A DNA stretch of 7,193 bases from Solirubrobacteraceae bacterium (GTDB taxonomy: Bacteria; Actinomycetota; Thermoleophilia; Solirubrobacterales; Solirubrobacteraceae): contig JASLDD010000114.1 of assembly GCA_030151725.1 (NCBI GenBank), positions 1-7,193 of the forward strand. Direction: 5' to 3'. Positions 6,653-7,193 of the stretch are shown here, piece after piece. The notes under the pieces were generated by a model. The model was not told the origin of the DNA, did not search any database, and saw only the letters and a list, made by a program, of their open reading frames with translations. The first letter of the stretch is position 1, and every line of letters starts with the position of its first letter. The position numbers and the translations under genes are program-made.

Positions 6653-7193
6653 GTGCAGCTTCCCCGATCGGTCATCAGCGGCCCGCCAAGCGGCGAGAGG
6701 CTCGACGCGCCTCCTGAGATACCTTCCAAGCCTCCCACGAGGCCGCGTGTCGCGCTTCGTGTACGACTCGCGCTCGCCGTGTCGCTGGCGCTCTTGGCGA
6801 TCGGCATTGGCGTGGTGCTCTCGCGCCCCCCGTTGACGTTTGTGGGCACCAATGGCATTCCGGCCAACTTCGCCGTCGCTTGGATTCAGAAGCGTGCGAC
6901 GCTCTGCCAGGGCGCAGGCACCGTGCCTCGCGGTACCACCGCTATCCGTGTCTCGCTATCCGCGAACACAGGGCCCGAAATCCGGCTGACAGTGCTTTCT
7001 GGGACCAAGGTACTGTCAGCCGGAAAGCGAGATGCCGGGTGGGGCGTCACAGAAACAGTGACGGTGCCCGTCCACCCCCTCGCCCACCCGGTGAGCGAAG
7101 CCACCGTCTGCGTCAGGACGGGACGCACGTCGGAACCGATCCAAGTCAATGGGAAGCGCGTGAAAAATGCGGAAGGTGGCGAGGGCGTCCGGC
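6653..7193 (+). CDS. N-terminal part of a membrane-anchored protein of unknown function (runs off the right edge)
   Basis: 180 codons are visible and no stop is reached. The start is a GTG with AGGA six bases upstream. A proline-rich, basic cytoplasmic N terminus (about 1-33) leads into one strong hydrophobic segment (about 34-56). An extracellular-looking stretch follows, rich in alternating hydrophobic residues that suggests beta strands, with two cysteines (C85, C153) that could form a disulphide. There is no lipobox, so it is membrane-anchored rather than a lipoprotein. The layout (one membrane segment, beta-rich outer part with a late Thr-Val-Cys-Val strand) reminds me of the N termini of large DUF2142-type envelope proteins in Solirubrobacterales. 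This is a memory-based impression and only the full gene would settle it. It follows the glycosyltransferase by 121 bases on the same strand, so both may serve envelope glycan assembly. The strand and frame are supported by the hydrophobic segment and GC-rich third positions. Confidence 0.65.
   Translation, partial: MQLPRSVISGPPSGERLDAPPEIPSKPPTRPRVALRVRLALAVSLALLAIGIGVVLSRPPLTFVGTNGIPANFAVAWIQKRATLCQGAGTVPRGTTAIRVSLSANTGPEIRLTVLSGTKVLSAGKRDAGWGVTETVTVPVHPLAHPVSEATVCVRTGRTSEPIQVNGKRVKNAEGGEGVR
6981..7024. repeat. Perfect 13-bp inverted repeat inside a coding region
   Basis: TCCGGCTGACAGT at 6981-6993 is an exact inverted copy of ACTGTCAGCCGGA at 7012-7024. Inside it 6994-6998 can pair with 7007-7011 using two G-U pairs. 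As RNA this makes an 18-bp stem around an eight-base loop (6999-7006). It lies within codons for about residues 110-124 of the partial membrane protein and does not break the frame. There are no flanking target duplications that I can see. Confidence 0.8.
7037..7077. repeat. Nested inverted repeats just after the 13-bp repeat
   Basis: CGTCAC (7045-7050) pairs with GTGACG (7058-7063) around a seven-base loop, and GGGTGG (7037-7042) pairs with CCACCC (7072-7077) outside it. The arms are short and GC-rich, so chance is possible. Together with 6981-7024 they would give two consecutive RNA stem-loops within one gene. Confidence 0.4.

Overview
The window looks like chromosomal DNA from a GC-rich bacterium, most likely an actinobacterium. 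The basis is strong G/C preference at third codon positions, GTG starts, genes that overlap by a few bases, and protein style. A Thermoleophilia/Solirubrobacterales-type host is a guess, resting mainly on the last, partial gene. No mobile element, CRISPR array, tRNA or rRNA was seen.

Positions 1-118 are a short upstream region with a GC-rich hairpin and a weak promoter candidate. Positions 119-5084 are a tightly packed four-gene plus-strand operon: a class II lysyl-tRNA synthetase-like gene; kamD and kamE, the two subunits of the B12- and PLP-dependent lysine 5,6-aminomutase; and a P-loop protein that I read as KamB, a subunit of the factor that reactivates this mutase. The genes are joined by overlaps of 4, 8 and (with the GTG start) 20 bases, so they are almost certainly co-transcribed.

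Positions 5085-5358 are a non-coding spacer. It holds two hairpins just after kamB (possible terminator) and a well-spaced sigma70-type promoter whose -35 box lies in a perfect 7-bp inverted repeat. The promoter faces a family 2 glycosyltransferase with four C-terminal membrane segments (5359-6531), probably one that loads a sugar onto a polyprenyl phosphate. A doubtful 37-codon ORF follows. Last comes the N-terminal part of a membrane-anchored protein (GTG 6653, running off the right edge), which contains a striking 13-bp perfect inverted repeat.

The most interesting point is the operon. The mutase appears complete, with its known B12 and PLP ligands present. The synthetase beside it keeps the class II catalytic motifs and the anticodon-binding OB fold, but it is altered at residues that line the lysine side-chain pocket (Tyr to Met, Phe to Asp, E. 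coli reference). No other lysine-fermentation gene lies between or directly after these genes. One reading, which is inference only, is that the mutase makes a lysine isomer (a 2,5- or 3,5-diaminohexanoate) and the altered synthetase activates it, perhaps onto tRNA. This would resemble the way EpmB and EpmA pair a lysine aminomutase with a LysRS paralogue. The plainer alternative is a divergent but ordinary LysRS sharing a promoter with a lysine-degrading enzyme.
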